Origin: Polaribacter glomeratus
Lineage (GTDB): Bacteria; Bacteroidota; Bacteroidia; Flavobacteriales; Flavobacteriaceae
Direction: 5' to 3'
Length of the DNA: 64,000 nt
Assembly (NCBI RefSeq): GCF_002954665.1
Contig: NZ_MSCM01000001.1
Span: 1,252,836-1,316,835 of the forward strand
The translations under genes and the position numbers were made by a program. Each line of letters begins with the position of its first letter. Position 1 is the stretch's first letter. The notes beneath the pieces were generated by a model. It was not told where the DNA came from. It did not search any database and saw only the letters and a list, made by a program, of their open reading frames with translations. Positions 8,734 through 17,826 of this stretch are shown here, piece after piece.

Positions 8734-9774
8734 CTACTTTAAATTAAAGTTCCAATTTAACGTTCTATTATAAATTAATGTTCCGTTTTTAACCTGTAAA
8801 GGGCTTTCAAAATTGTTTGTAAACAAACCGCCAGTTCCTAAACCTTGTGGTAAATTACTTTTTAAAGTATAGGTAAATTGTGCAATTGCATTCAGCCCAA
8901 TATTGCTTTCTAATGCAGATGTAATCCACCAATCACAACAATTTTGTTTTGCTAAATTAATCCATTCTTGGCTGCCTGCAAAACCACCAATTAAACTTGG
9001 TTTTAAAATGATAAATTGCGGTTGTATAGTTTGTAATAATTCCTTTTTTTCTTCCGATTTAAAAACCCCTATTAATTCTTCATCTAACGCAATTGGCAAT
9101 GGTGTTTTTGCACACAATGCTGCCATTTCTTGAACTTGCCCTTGTTTTATGGGTTGTTCTATAGAATGGATTTCTAATGCCGATAGTCGTTCTAATTTTT
9201 CTAGCGCATTCTTCGGATTAAAAGCACCATTTGCATCCACTCTTAATTCGATTTCGTTGGATGAAAATTCTTTTCTGATGGATTTTAACAACTCAATTTC
9301 TGCATCAAAATCAATAGCACCAATTTTCATTTTGATGCAAGAAAAACCTGTTTTTAGTTTTTCTTTTATTTGATCTTTCATAAACTGCTTCTCGCCCATC
9401 CAAATTAAACCATTTATAGCAATAGCCTCGTTTCCTTTTGTAAATTCTGATGGAAATAACTCAAATTTATCATCACTTTTGAGTGATAAAAATGCTTGTT
9501 CTAAACCAAATTGAATTGACGGAAAGTCAATAACTTCTGACACTAAATTTTCTAAACCAAGATTAATATTCTTACAAACCCAGCTTAATTTTTCTTCGTA
9601 GTTAGGAACGTCGTCTATACTTAAACCTCGAAACAAACCAGTTTCTCCAATTCCATTTTTATCATTTTCTTCTAAAAGGATAAACCAAGTTTCTTTTGTT
9701 TTCAAAACTCCACGCGATGTTCCGCTTGGATTTTTAAAATTAAGAGTGTATTTTTTATAAGTAGCTTGTATCAC
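8734..9774 (-). CDS. menC: o-Succinylbenzoate synthase MenC
   Basis: Enolase-superfamily dehydratase converting SHCHC to o-succinylbenzoate. The 346 residues contain the expected catalytic set: the KMK motif at 148-150, metal ligands D180 (RVDANG), E206 (IEQP) and D231 (ALDEE), and the second lysine K258 (ILKPS). MLE/racemase relatives share this frame, but the position between menA and menE makes MenC the best reading. It is separated from the SRPBCC gene by 97 bases. Confidence 0.93.
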   Translation of the reverse strand: MIQATYKKYTLNFKNPSGTSRGVLKTKETWFILLEENDKNGIGETGLFRGLSIDDVPNYEEKLSWVCKNINLGLENLVSEVIDFPSIQFGLEQAFLSLKSDDKFELFPSEFTKGNEAIAINGLIWMGEKQFMKDQIKEKLKTGFSCIKMKIGAIDFDAEIELLKSIRKEFSSNEIELRVDANGAFNPKNALEKLERLSALEIHSIEQPIKQGQVQEMAALCAKTPLPIALDEELIGVFKSEEKKELLQTIQPQFIILKPSLIGGFAGSQEWINLAKQNCCDWWITSALESNIGLNAIAQFTYTLKSNLPQGLGTGGLFTNNFESPLQVKNGTLIYNRTLNWNFNLK

Positions 9775-9871
9775 TTTAAAAAGGTGTTTTAAATTTATAT
9801 AGTTTTAATAATTGACCGAAGTAAAAGTTAATTTTTAAAACTTTTTTTGAAAATAAAAAGAACAAAAACGA

Positions 9872-10411
9872 TTATTGAAAACTGTCAACTGAAGACTTAT
9901 TTTCTTCAATAAACGCTTTTAAATTATTCAAATACGATTGGTCTTGTTTTTCGAAAGTGCCTTTAAAATAAGGAAACATACAAGCCATTAAAAAAGATTC
10001 ACTTTGGCAACTCGTATTTAAAGTGATGATAGTATTTCCTTCTTTTTCTGTAAAAATATAATCGTCTCTTTTTAGCATATTTTCAGCATCAAAAAACAAG
10101 GTTAACTTTTCATTTTTAACGTAGGCAATTACTTTTTGCGTCATTGCAATTTCTTGACCTTGATTTTCAATCACCATTTTATAACTGCTTCCTATTTTTC
10201 CAATATTTTCGTTAATAACTTCGAAAGATTTTATTTCTGGAATCCATTCTTTTATGTTTTCTGAATTGCTAAATGTTTCAAATACTTCTTTTACAGGTTT
10301 ATTTACAGTAACTTGTGTTGTGTAACTAGTTTCTTTTATCAACAAACCCGTTGCAAAAAAAACAACTACAATAGCCGTTATAATTCCTAAAATTATTTTT
10401 ATTGTTTTCAT
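9872..10411 (-). CDS. SRPBCC-family (polyketide cyclase-like) protein
   Basis: A 179-residue protein with an N-terminal hydrophobic helix (about 4-24), followed by a START/SRPBCC-type domain: VNKPVKEVFETFSNSENIKEWIPEIKSFE and later beta strands. No catalytic residues can be assigned, and these domains bind hydrophobic ligands. It starts nine bases after menA, hence is probably cotranscribed. Its last codons overlap two ACTGNNN heptads (9881-9894), so the C-terminus may have been shaped by the intergenic repeat type seen elsewhere. Confidence 0.75.
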   Translation of the reverse strand: MKTIKIILGIITAIVVVFFATGLLIKETSYTTQVTVNKPVKEVFETFSNSENIKEWIPEIKSFEVINENIGKIGSSYKMVIENQGQEIAMTQKVIAYVKNEKLTLFFDAENMLKRDDYIFTEKEGNTIITLNTSCQSESFLMACMFPYFKGTFEKQDQSYLNNLKAFIEENKSSVDSFQ

Positions 10412-10420
10412 AAATGATAT

Positions 10421-11350
10421 TTAAAAAATTTGACCTATTCCAAAAAGAATTGCAAACAAAAAAGTACTTAAAGCCACTTTTTTTAATTCGCTGTCTAATT
10501 CTGCTGGAATTTTATTTTGAGCAACCGTTTTCATATTTTTAATCAACGGAATAAAAGCAACTAAAAAAACAAGTTGGTAAACCGATGTAAAATCTAAAAA
10601 AACAAAAATTAACGCCATAACTAATGCGCCAAAAATTAAAAAATAATGATATTTTTTAGCTTTTTCGTTCCCTAGTTTAACAACTAAAGTATTTTTATTA
10701 TTTTTTTGATCTTCTGTTTGATCTCTTAAATTATTTAAATTTAAAACAGCTGTGCTTAACAATCCGATAGAAATTGCGGGTAAAAATATTTCGAAATTGA
10801 TGTTTTTAGTATACAAAAAATAGCTACCAACAACACTTAACAATCCGAAGAATACAAAAACAAAAACATCACCAAAGCCGCTATAACCATAAGCTGAATT
10901 GCCAACCGTATATTTAATTGCTGCTGCAATTGAAGCAATTCCTAATCCGAAGAATAAAAAAGAATAGCCAAAATTCTCACTGCCAAAAGCAACATAAATT
11001 AATAACAAAGCAATTATTAACGTAATTATTGTAGTTATAATCATAGCTAATTTCATTTGTTTAGGCGTAATTAAGCCGGATGAAACCATTCTTGCTTCGC
11101 CTGTTCTATTCTTATCGGAACCTTTTATGCCGTCTCCATAATCATTTGCAAAATTTGAAAGCACTTGAAAACCAATTGTGGTAAAAATTGCTAACCAAAA
11201 AATACTTGATGCTAAAATGCTTGGCTGATTATTGATAGCTGCCGTATTTTCAGATACTTGATTTCCTAAAATACTACCAACAATAATTCCAGATACAGAC
11301 AAAGGCAACGTTCGTAAGCGTGCCGCATTTATAAAACTCTTTACATCCAT
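10421..11350 (-). CDS. menA: 1,4-Dihydroxy-2-naphthoate polyprenyltransferase MenA
   Basis: UbiA-superfamily membrane prenyltransferase that attaches the polyprenyl tail to DHNA to give demethylmenaquinone. The protein has 309 residues and about nine membrane segments. The first Asp-rich motif is NDYGDGIKGSD at 69-79 and the second is NLRDQTEDQ in the middle of the protein. Both are as in MenA. It overlaps the upstream PH-domain gene by 10 bases, indicating translational coupling in the run that continues to menC and menE. Confidence 0.95.
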   Translation of the reverse strand: MDVKSFINAARLRTLPLSVSGIIVGSILGNQVSENTAAINNQPSILASSIFWLAIFTTIGFQVLSNFANDYGDGIKGSDKNRTGEARMVSSGLITPKQMKLAMIITTIITLIIALLLIYVAFGSENFGYSFLFFGLGIASIAAAIKYTVGNSAYGYSGFGDVFVFVFFGLLSVVGSYFLYTKNINFEIFLPAISIGLLSTAVLNLNNLRDQTEDQKNNKNTLVVKLGNEKAKKYHYFLIFGALVMALIFVFLDFTSVYQLVFLVAFIPLIKNMKTVAQNKIPAELDSELKKVALSTFLFAILFGIGQIF

Positions 11351-12840
11351 GAAGTCTTACTATTTTCTACTTTATATAAAGTGTGGTTATAAATTTTAAT
11401 GGCATCCTCAAAACGAATACAAGGAATATTAATTTTTCCTGATGCAGTTTGCAAAACAATATCTGCAACATCACTTTTTTTTTGAAAAAAAGTTTGCTTC
11501 ATTTTTATATTTTGAACTTTAAAAATTTCTAAATAAGTTAAGTGTGTTTCTAATAATCCGCTGCCAACTAATAACATAGTATCTGTTATTTTATAAAAGC
11601 GTTTTTTTACTTTTTTAAGGACTAAAAACGTGATAATAGGAAAAACTAAAATAGTAGAGTAAAAAATTTCTACTTGAGAGGAGATCAGAAATAAAACTGC
11701 ATACATGCCAATTGTAAACAAAAAAGAAAATGTGAAAATTCTACGTTTGTAATAAGAATTAGGATATTTTCTTTCTCCATTTTCTAGTTCAGTTACATTA
11801 AAAAGACTTGCTTTTATACTAGCAATTTGTGCTTTCTTACATCCCACTAAGCGTATTAATTTATCTTTTTTTACGTTAACCCTTCCGCTAAGGACTTGTT
11901 TAAATGTGATGAAAGAAATACCAATGAGTTTTTTTAATGGATTAGTAGAAATGGTAATATTTTGAATTTTTTGTTTTTTTAAAACAATTGATTTTTTTGT
12001 AAATAGTCCTTGACTAATTTCAAAAGAATCATCTGTTAAATAAGCTGTTAAATTAAAATGTACTAAAAACACTTTAACAAAAGAACTTAGTAAAGCTACT
12101 ATTGTTAAAAAAATGAACAAAATAAGTATAAAGAAAAAACTTGCAGAGAGCGCATTTTTACTTTCTACTATTAAACCGTCTAAAGCTTCTGTTCTACCTA
12201 AACTACCTACAATTTGCTCTATTTGCTGAAAAAAACCAATAATAATGGCTAAAAAAATCATTAAATTCTGAAGGTGATTTTCAGTAAGACTCACTTTTAA
12301 AAGCTCTTTTACACCAATCTTAACCAATGGTTTTTTATCTGAGTCAATAATTTCAGTTGCCCCAAATTGAGCTTTTTTTGATACAAATTCTTTTAAAGCT
12401 TCTGCTTTTAATAAAGGCAATGCTTTAATTGCAATTTCTGTATCTTTTGACCCCGCAGTTTCGATACTAACTTCAAATACACCTATTATTTGCTGAATAA
12501 TATTCTGTTTAAAATTGATATTCTGAATTCTATGAAAAGGGATGGATGTGTTGGTTTTTTTTAAAATTCCTTGCTTTAAAATAAAATGTTCGTTGGCTAT
12601 TTTAAACTGAAAATTTTTATATGTTAAATACGCTCTAGCTAATAACAAAAGTAATAGCAGTGTTAAACTTAGATACAAGTAATTTGCACCTAGATTAGAT
12701 AGTTTAGAAAAATCTTTAATAAGTAATAAAAGCAATAACCAACTTACTTTAATTAATTTATATATTAGATGTATATAAATAACTAAAATTCCTTTTGGTG
12801 ATTGTCTCGAAAAGTTAGAAAAATCAAAAGAATTATTCAT
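11341..12840 (-). CDS. Large membrane protein with bacterial PH domains (YdbT-like)
   Basis: A 499-residue membrane protein with three bPH2-like segments separated by paired membrane helices. The repeats are recognisable by similar phrases: FILKQGILKKTNTSIPFHRIQNINFKQN, EISQGLFTKKSIVLKKQKIQNITIS and a weaker C-terminal one (LLVGSGLLETHLTYLEIFKVQNI). It resembles Bacillus YdbT. It overlaps the small PH protein gene by eight bases and menA by 10 bases. The biochemical role is unknown; B. subtilis ydbS-ydbT is linked to bacteriocin resistance in the literature I recall. Confidence 0.82.
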   Translation of the reverse strand: MNNSFDFSNFSRQSPKGILVIYIHLIYKLIKVSWLLLLLLIKDFSKLSNLGANYLYLSLTLLLLLLLARAYLTYKNFQFKIANEHFILKQGILKKTNTSIPFHRIQNINFKQNIIQQIIGVFEVSIETAGSKDTEIAIKALPLLKAEALKEFVSKKAQFGATEIIDSDKKPLVKIGVKELLKVSLTENHLQNLMIFLAIIIGFFQQIEQIVGSLGRTEALDGLIVESKNALSASFFFILILFIFLTIVALLSSFVKVFLVHFNLTAYLTDDSFEISQGLFTKKSIVLKKQKIQNITISTNPLKKLIGISFITFKQVLSGRVNVKKDKLIRLVGCKKAQIASIKASLFNVTELENGERKYPNSYYKRRIFTFSFLFTIGMYAVLFLISSQVEIFYSTILVFPIITFLVLKKVKKRFYKITDTMLLVGSGLLETHLTYLEIFKVQNIKMKQTFFQKKSDVADIVLQTASGKINIPCIRFEDAIKIYNHTLYKVENSKTSWM

Positions 12841-13342
12841 TAATTTTTGTGGTAATAAATTCCTTAATTTTTAATGCTGTTTTTTTTGTGATACCTTTAA
12901 TTACCAAATCATCACTACTATCACCTGCTGTGTAAACACTTATAGAAGATAAACCAAAAACTCTTGAAATTAATTTTTCATCGGTCTCTACATGCTGAAT
13001 TCTAGAAAACGGAACCGTTGTTATTTTTCTAACCAACAAACCAGATTTGTAAGAAATATCCTTTTCTCTTAACGCATATTTTCGCTTTGTAAAACTTAGC
13101 AATAAATACCAAATAATGAACCCAAAAAAAGCTATAAAAATGCCATAGATAGGAACTATAAACTCATTGATTTCTGCTGTAAAGACATATTGATGCATTA
13201 CAATTAATCCTATAAAAAGTGGCGTAAAGAACAAAAAAGCATTAATTAAAATTACTTTTAAATAGTTCTTATTTATTTTTATAAATTCTAGCTTTTTAAT
13301 ATCGGGTAATTCTAAAACCAAATCGTTACTAAAAATAGTCAT
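12833..13342 (-). CDS. Small membrane protein with bacterial PH domain (YdbS-like)
   Basis: A 169-residue protein with two adjacent membrane helices (about 28-80) and one C-terminal bPH2 domain containing YKSGLLVRKITTVPFSRIQHVE, the family's typical signature. It is the partner of the larger YdbT-like protein, which it overlaps by eight bases. The pair is probably a membrane complex. It lies five bases downstream of the Cys-rich (CCG) protein gene. Confidence 0.85.
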   Translation of the reverse strand: MTIFSNDLVLELPDIKKLEFIKINKNYLKVILINAFLFFTPLFIGLIVMHQYVFTAEINEFIVPIYGIFIAFFGFIIWYLLLSFTKRKYALREKDISYKSGLLVRKITTVPFSRIQHVETDEKLISRVFGLSSISVYTAGDSSDDLVIKGITKKTALKIKEFITTKINE

Positions 13343-13347
13343 TATTT

Positions 13348-14127
13348 TTATAAATTATTAGCTTCTGCAATTAATTCAGCGATATCTTTTACAACTACTT
13401 CAGCTTCTTTTTCTTTAAACTTGATACCATCCGTCATCATTGTATTACAATAAGGACAACCTGTTGCTATAATTTGCGGACTTGTCTCTAAAGCATCTTC
13501 TGTTCTTAAAATATTAATTTCTTTATCTCCTTTTTCTGCATCTTTAAACATTTGTGCGCCGCCTGCTCCACAACATAAAGCTGTAGATTTATTGCGTTTC
13601 ATTTCTGTTAAATTAACACCTAATCTTTTAATTAAATCTCTAGGAGATTCATATACTTCATTTGCTCTACCTAAGTAACAAGGATCATGAAAAGTAACTC
13701 TTTTACCTTTTAAAGTAGTGTCATTAATTGTTAAACGACCTTCTTTAATTAAGTTTTGTATAAATTGTGTATGATGATATACTTCATATTTTCCTCCTAA
13801 AGAAGGATATTCATTTTTTAAAGTATTAAAAGAATGAGGATCGCAAGTAACAATTTTCTTAACTTCATAACCGTTTAAAACTTCAATATTCATCATGGCT
13901 TGCATTTGAAACAAGAACTCATTTCCTGCTCTTTTTGCGGCATCACCTGTAGATGATTCTTCGGTTCCTAAAACTGCAAAATCAACATTTGCTTGATGTA
14001 ATATTTTAACGAAAGCTCTAGATATTTTTTTTGCTCTATCGTCATAACTTCCTGCTGCCCCAACCCAAAACAACACTTCTGGTTGCTTGCCTTGAGCCAT
14101 CATATCTGCCATTGTTGGTACGTTCAT
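13348..14127 (-). CDS. Cysteine-rich (CCG) domain Fe-S oxidoreductase subunit
   Basis: A 259-residue soluble protein with the CCG-domain cysteines of heterodisulfide reductase B/GlpC/LutA relatives: VTCDPHS, FHDPCYLGR, TALCCGAGG and TGCPYC. These typically hold a noncubane Fe-S cluster or act in thiol redox. Together with the upstream membrane ferredoxin-type protein it probably forms a two-part quinone-linked oxidoreductase. The electron donor or acceptor is not evident. The separation from that gene is 119 bases. Confidence 0.85.
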   Translation of the reverse strand: MNVPTMADMMAQGKQPEVLFWVGAAGSYDDRAKKISRAFVKILHQANVDFAVLGTEESSTGDAAKRAGNEFLFQMQAMMNIEVLNGYEVKKIVTCDPHSFNTLKNEYPSLGGKYEVYHHTQFIQNLIKEGRLTINDTTLKGKRVTFHDPCYLGRANEVYESPRDLIKRLGVNLTEMKRNKSTALCCGAGGAQMFKDAEKGDKEINILRTEDALETSPQIIATGCPYCNTMMTDGIKFKEKEAEVVVKDIAELIAEANNL

Positions 14128-14246
14128 ATTTTTGATAATTATTTAGTGTAATTATTGTTCGTTTTTTTAATTTTAAAACAGTTTAATTTAAAATATTTAG
14201 CTGTGTGCTTTACTGCTAAAGACAACTATATAAATAAAACTAAACT

Positions 14247-15563
14247 TTATTCTTCGTTTGCCCAGTTCAATCTATCCTGTTGATTGTATTGCCAAGGCGC
14301 ACCGTTATTTTCGATGTTTGTCATCATCATATTTAATTCTTGAGGCGCAGCACTTTCTTCCATCACTAAATACCTTCTCATATCCATAATTATTGATAAT
14401 GGATCGATATTAACAGGGCATTCTTCTACACAAGCGTTGCAACTTGTACAAGCCCACAATTCTTCTGGCGTAATATAATCGTTTAGTAATTGCTTTCCAT
14501 CATCCACAAAAACACCTTTGTTAGCGTCTATATTTCTACCAACTTCTTCTAATCGATCACGAGTATCCATCATTATTTTTCTTGGCGATAATTCTTTACC
14601 TGTTAAATTTGCAGGACAAGCGGATGTACATCTACCACATTCTGTACAGGTATATGCATTTAATAATTGTACCCAACTAAGATCTGCAACATCCGAAGCA
14701 CCAAATTTTTCTGGTACAGTTTCTTCTGCTCCTTCTTCTGGAGATGCATAAGGATCTGCATCTGGATCCATCATTAATTTAACTTCGTTCGTAACCGATT
14801 CTAAATTTGTAAATTGACCTTTCGGATTTAAATTTGCGAAGTATGTATTTGGGAAAGCAAGTAAAATGTGCAAATGCTTTGAATAATATAAATAGTTTAA
14901 GAAAACTAAAATTCCTAAAATATGAATCCACCAGCTTGTTCTTTCAATTGTATGAACTGCTTCTGGCGAAAACCCATCAAATAAAGGTGCAATAAACTGA
15001 CTAATTATATTACCAGACCCAGCTTCTTGAAAAGCAGGATCTGTTGCGTTCATAACTAAAAATAAGGTCATTAAAACCATTTCGAAATAAAGGATAATAT
15101 TACCATCATTTTTAGGCCAACCTTTCATTTCTTTACTTAAAAAACGTTTTATATTTGACACATTTCTTCGCAACCAAAAGATAATAACAGCAGCAAAAAC
15201 TAATGCTGCTAAAATTTCGAAAGTACCAATTAAAAAACCATAGATACCTAAGCCCAAAAAGTCCAGAAAAATTCTATGAGTTCCAAGTAAACCGTCAATA
15301 ATTATTTCTAAAACTTCGATGTTTATAATAACGAAACCAACATATACAATAATGTGTAAAAAACCAGAAAGCGGTCTTCTTACCATTTTAGATTGCCCAA
15401 GCGCAATCTTCATCATATTTTTTAAACGTTCAGGCTTTTTATCTGTTCTGTTTACATCTTTTCCTAAGTTGATATTTCTAGATATTTTGCGAATATTCAT
15501 CACAAAAAAACCAATCCCAGCAATTAATGCCAGTGCAAAAATTAGATTTGGTACGTATTGCAT
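14247..15563 (-). CDS. Membrane-bound 4Fe-4S oxidoreductase subunit
   Basis: A 438-residue protein. The N-terminal half carries about six membrane helices, similar to quinone-reactive heme b subunits (histidines at H70, H213 and H230). The C-terminal half has two 4Fe-4S motifs, C306/C309/C312/C316 and C372/C375/C378/C382. This is the HdrE/GlpC-like fusion common next to CCG proteins in Bacteroidetes. It starts 15 bases after the MlaD-like gene. Electron flow to menaquinone is an inference that fits the downstream men genes. Confidence 0.85.
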   Translation of the reverse strand: MQYVPNLIFALALIAGIGFFVMNIRKISRNINLGKDVNRTDKKPERLKNMMKIALGQSKMVRRPLSGFLHIIVYVGFVIINIEVLEIIIDGLLGTHRIFLDFLGLGIYGFLIGTFEILAALVFAAVIIFWLRRNVSNIKRFLSKEMKGWPKNDGNIILYFEMVLMTLFLVMNATDPAFQEAGSGNIISQFIAPLFDGFSPEAVHTIERTSWWIHILGILVFLNYLYYSKHLHILLAFPNTYFANLNPKGQFTNLESVTNEVKLMMDPDADPYASPEEGAEETVPEKFGASDVADLSWVQLLNAYTCTECGRCTSACPANLTGKELSPRKIMMDTRDRLEEVGRNIDANKGVFVDDGKQLLNDYITPEELWACTSCNACVEECPVNIDPLSIIMDMRRYLVMEESAAPQELNMMMTNIENNGAPWQYNQQDRLNWANEE

Positions 15564-15578
15564 AATTTATTATATGTG

Positions 15579-16544
15579 TTATTGTGTTGTTTTGTTAACC
15601 TTATTATTTTCTTCATTAAATGGTTTTGCGCGTTTACCAAATAAAGAAAAGTGTACAAACCTTTTAGGGTTTAACTTCATTTCTTGCAATAATTCCTCGA
15701 GCTCTTTAGACATCGTTGCTAGATTATTATATAAAGTTTCATCATTAACCAATTTACCAAAAGTTCCTTTACCTTGATCCATTCCTTCTAATAAAGAATT
15801 AACAGAAGATAAGGTAATTTCTGCTTTTCTCATAATCTCGCCAATATTAGAGTTCGCTATGGTATCTGTTACTTTAGATAAATTTGCAGTAATTTTTTTT
15901 GTATTCTTTATAGATTCTTTAAAATCTTTAGCACTTCCATCCATCAAAGAATTTACAGAACCTAAAGTTGTTCTAAAATCTACCATTGTAAGTTCTAATT
16001 CATGAACAGATCTTCTAAGACTCTCAGAAGTTTTTTGGTCTAAAACATGGTTTACCCTTTGAAAAAGGGTATCTGCACCAACTAGTACTCTTTCTAGTTT
16101 AGCTTGTATAGGATCTAATCGCTCACCAATTGATGTAAATAAACTAGACTCTATTTCTCCTTTTAAAAAATCTCCAGAAACTGCATTTGCACCTTCATAA
16201 CTTGGTATTATGGCTAAATTTGAGCCAGATAATGGGTTTGGTGAATAAATTTTAACAACGCTATTTTTAGAGAATTTAAAGTCGTTATTCATAGAGAATT
16301 TAACTATTAATTGACCCATTTTTTCTGGACTTTCATTAAAATCGATATCATCAACTTTACCTACTTTTAATCCGTTTATAGTAACCAAACTCGCTTTTGT
16401 TAAACCTGCTATGTTTGGGTATTCTACTTGATAAAATCTACTATTTGGCTGAAATAAATTTTGCCCTTTAAGAAAATTAAAACCCCAAATAAATGCGACT
16501 ATAATTACTATTAGTACAATACCTGTTTTTAATTCTTTACTCAT
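15579..16544 (-). CDS. MlaD/MCE-domain lipid transport protein
   Basis: A 321-residue protein with one N-terminal membrane helix (about 6-24), an MCE domain at about 38-115 (YPNIAGLTKASLVTINGLKVGKVDDI) and a long helical C-terminal part likely to trimerise or hexamerise. MCE proteins carry phospholipids between inner and outer membranes with an MlaE/MlaF transporter; no permease or ATPase gene is visible nearby. It lies 54 bases after the amidase gene on the same strand, placing envelope functions together. Confidence 0.88.
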   Translation of the reverse strand: MSKELKTGIVLIVIIVAFIWGFNFLKGQNLFQPNSRFYQVEYPNIAGLTKASLVTINGLKVGKVDDIDFNESPEKMGQLIVKFSMNNDFKFSKNSVVKIYSPNPLSGSNLAIIPSYEGANAVSGDFLKGEIESSLFTSIGERLDPIQAKLERVLVGADTLFQRVNHVLDQKTSESLRRSVHELELTMVDFRTTLGSVNSLMDGSAKDFKESIKNTKKITANLSKVTDTIANSNIGEIMRKAEITLSSVNSLLEGMDQGKGTFGKLVNDETLYNNLATMSKELEELLQEMKLNPKRFVHFSLFGKRAKPFNEENNKVNKTTQ

Positions 16545-16598
16545 GAATAAAAATTTAATAACAAAATTACTGATAATTTTTGGTTGAAGCTACCAAAA

Positions 16599-17723
16599 CT
16601 AGTCCATTTTATTAGCTTCTGTTACCGATATTTTTTCTCCATTTTTAAATGCCACGATAAAAGCCGACGTATATCCTTTTTGTTTTGCTTCTTTTAACGA
16701 TTCTAAAACGTCTCTATATTTAGTGCTAATACCATAATAATACTTGTAAAAACGCCCAACTTCAATTCTTTGAACATCTCTTAATCCTTTAAAATTATAC
16801 GCTTCTGTAGAAATTAAACTTTTACCAGATGCAATTTGAACTTTATATTCAATACCAACATTGTTTTCAATAGTAGCTTTTACTTCTTTAGAAATTGTTC
16901 TTGTTCCGTTTGATGCTTTTACTGTATTTAACTTTAAATGATCAATAAAACTTTCTATGGCTGCTGCAATTGAACTACCCATTTGATGCTGCCCTGAATA
17001 AGAATCTAAAAAAGCACCTTCATTTCTATTGGTTAAAAAACCTAACTCAATTAAAACACTAGGCATTATAGTTTCTCTTAAAACTTGAAAATTATCTTGT
17101 TTTACTTTTCTATCTAATCTTTTTAGATCATTTGTAAAGTTATTTTGAATAATACTAGCTATTTCTAAACTCTTATCTAAATTTTCTTCTTGCAAAAGAG
17201 ATAAACCAATCACAGATTCGGCTGAATTTGGATCAAAACCTACATATTTTTCTCTGTAGTTGTCTTCTAGAAGAATAACAGCGTTCTCTCTTTTAGCAAT
17301 TTCTAAGTTTTTTTTATTTCCTCTTAAACCTAAAACAAAAGTTCCTGCACCATACGCATTAGAGGTATGAGAATCGCAATGAATTGACACAAATAAATCT
17401 GCTTTTGCCGTGTTAGCAATATCGCCTCTTTTCCAAAGATCTATAAAAATATCTTCATTTCTGGTATAAATAACGTTAATGTCGCTATGCTTTTCTAAGT
17501 TTTTACCAACAATTTGCACTACTTTTAATGCAATATCTTTTTCCTTAAACCCGTTTCCTAAATTTCCAGGGTCTTTACCGCCATGGCCTGCATCTAATAC
17601 AACTGTATAGCTTTTTTGCGCAAAAACTACCGTTGATGGTGCACCTAAAATTGTACTAAAAATTAATATATAAAACAGCTTTTTCAATTTGATAATAAAT
17701 TTGTGGATTTGTAGAAAATTCAT
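16599..17723 (-). CDS. N-acetylmuramoyl-L-alanine amidase (Amidase_3)
   Basis: Secreted zinc amidase that cleaves the lactyl-alanine bond of peptidoglycan. An N-terminal signal sequence ends near VFAQ (about residue 36). The catalytic domain opens with VVLDAGHGGKDPGN: H47, E61 and H115 (SIHCDSH) are likely zinc ligands and the Glu in LIELGFLTN is likely catalytic. The C-terminal 110 residues resemble the SPOR-like region found in flavobacterial AmiC homologues. It heads the long minus-strand run and is divergent from lptD. Confidence 0.92.
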   Translation of the reverse strand: MNFLQIHKFIIKLKKLFYILIFSTILGAPSTVVFAQKSYTVVLDAGHGGKDPGNLGNGFKEKDIALKVVQIVGKNLEKHSDINVIYTRNEDIFIDLWKRGDIANTAKADLFVSIHCDSHTSNAYGAGTFVLGLRGNKKNLEIAKRENAVILLEDNYREKYVGFDPNSAESVIGLSLLQEENLDKSLEIASIIQNNFTNDLKRLDRKVKQDNFQVLRETIMPSVLIELGFLTNRNEGAFLDSYSGQHQMGSSIAAAIESFIDHLKLNTVKASNGTRTISKEVKATIENNVGIEYKVQIASGKSLISTEAYNFKGLRDVQRIEVGRFYKYYYGISTKYRDVLESLKEAKQKGYTSAFIVAFKNGEKISVTEANKMD

Positions 17724-17795
17724 CGATAAAATTTAACTAATTTTGGCAACATTAATTTGGTGTTCCAATTATTGAGCCATACTTTTACTTTCATA

Positions 17796-17826
17796 CAAAA
17801 ATAGTATTTAAAGCGTTGCAAACAAA
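17796..17826 (-). promoter_or_regulatory. Promoter of the amidase operon
   Basis: On the minus strand the -7 element is TATTTTTG (17796-17803) and a TTTG -33 element lies at 17823-17826, 19 bases apart. It gives a leader of roughly 65-70 bases and overlaps the lptD start codon on the other strand, so the two genes may interfere transcriptionally. Confidence 0.45.
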
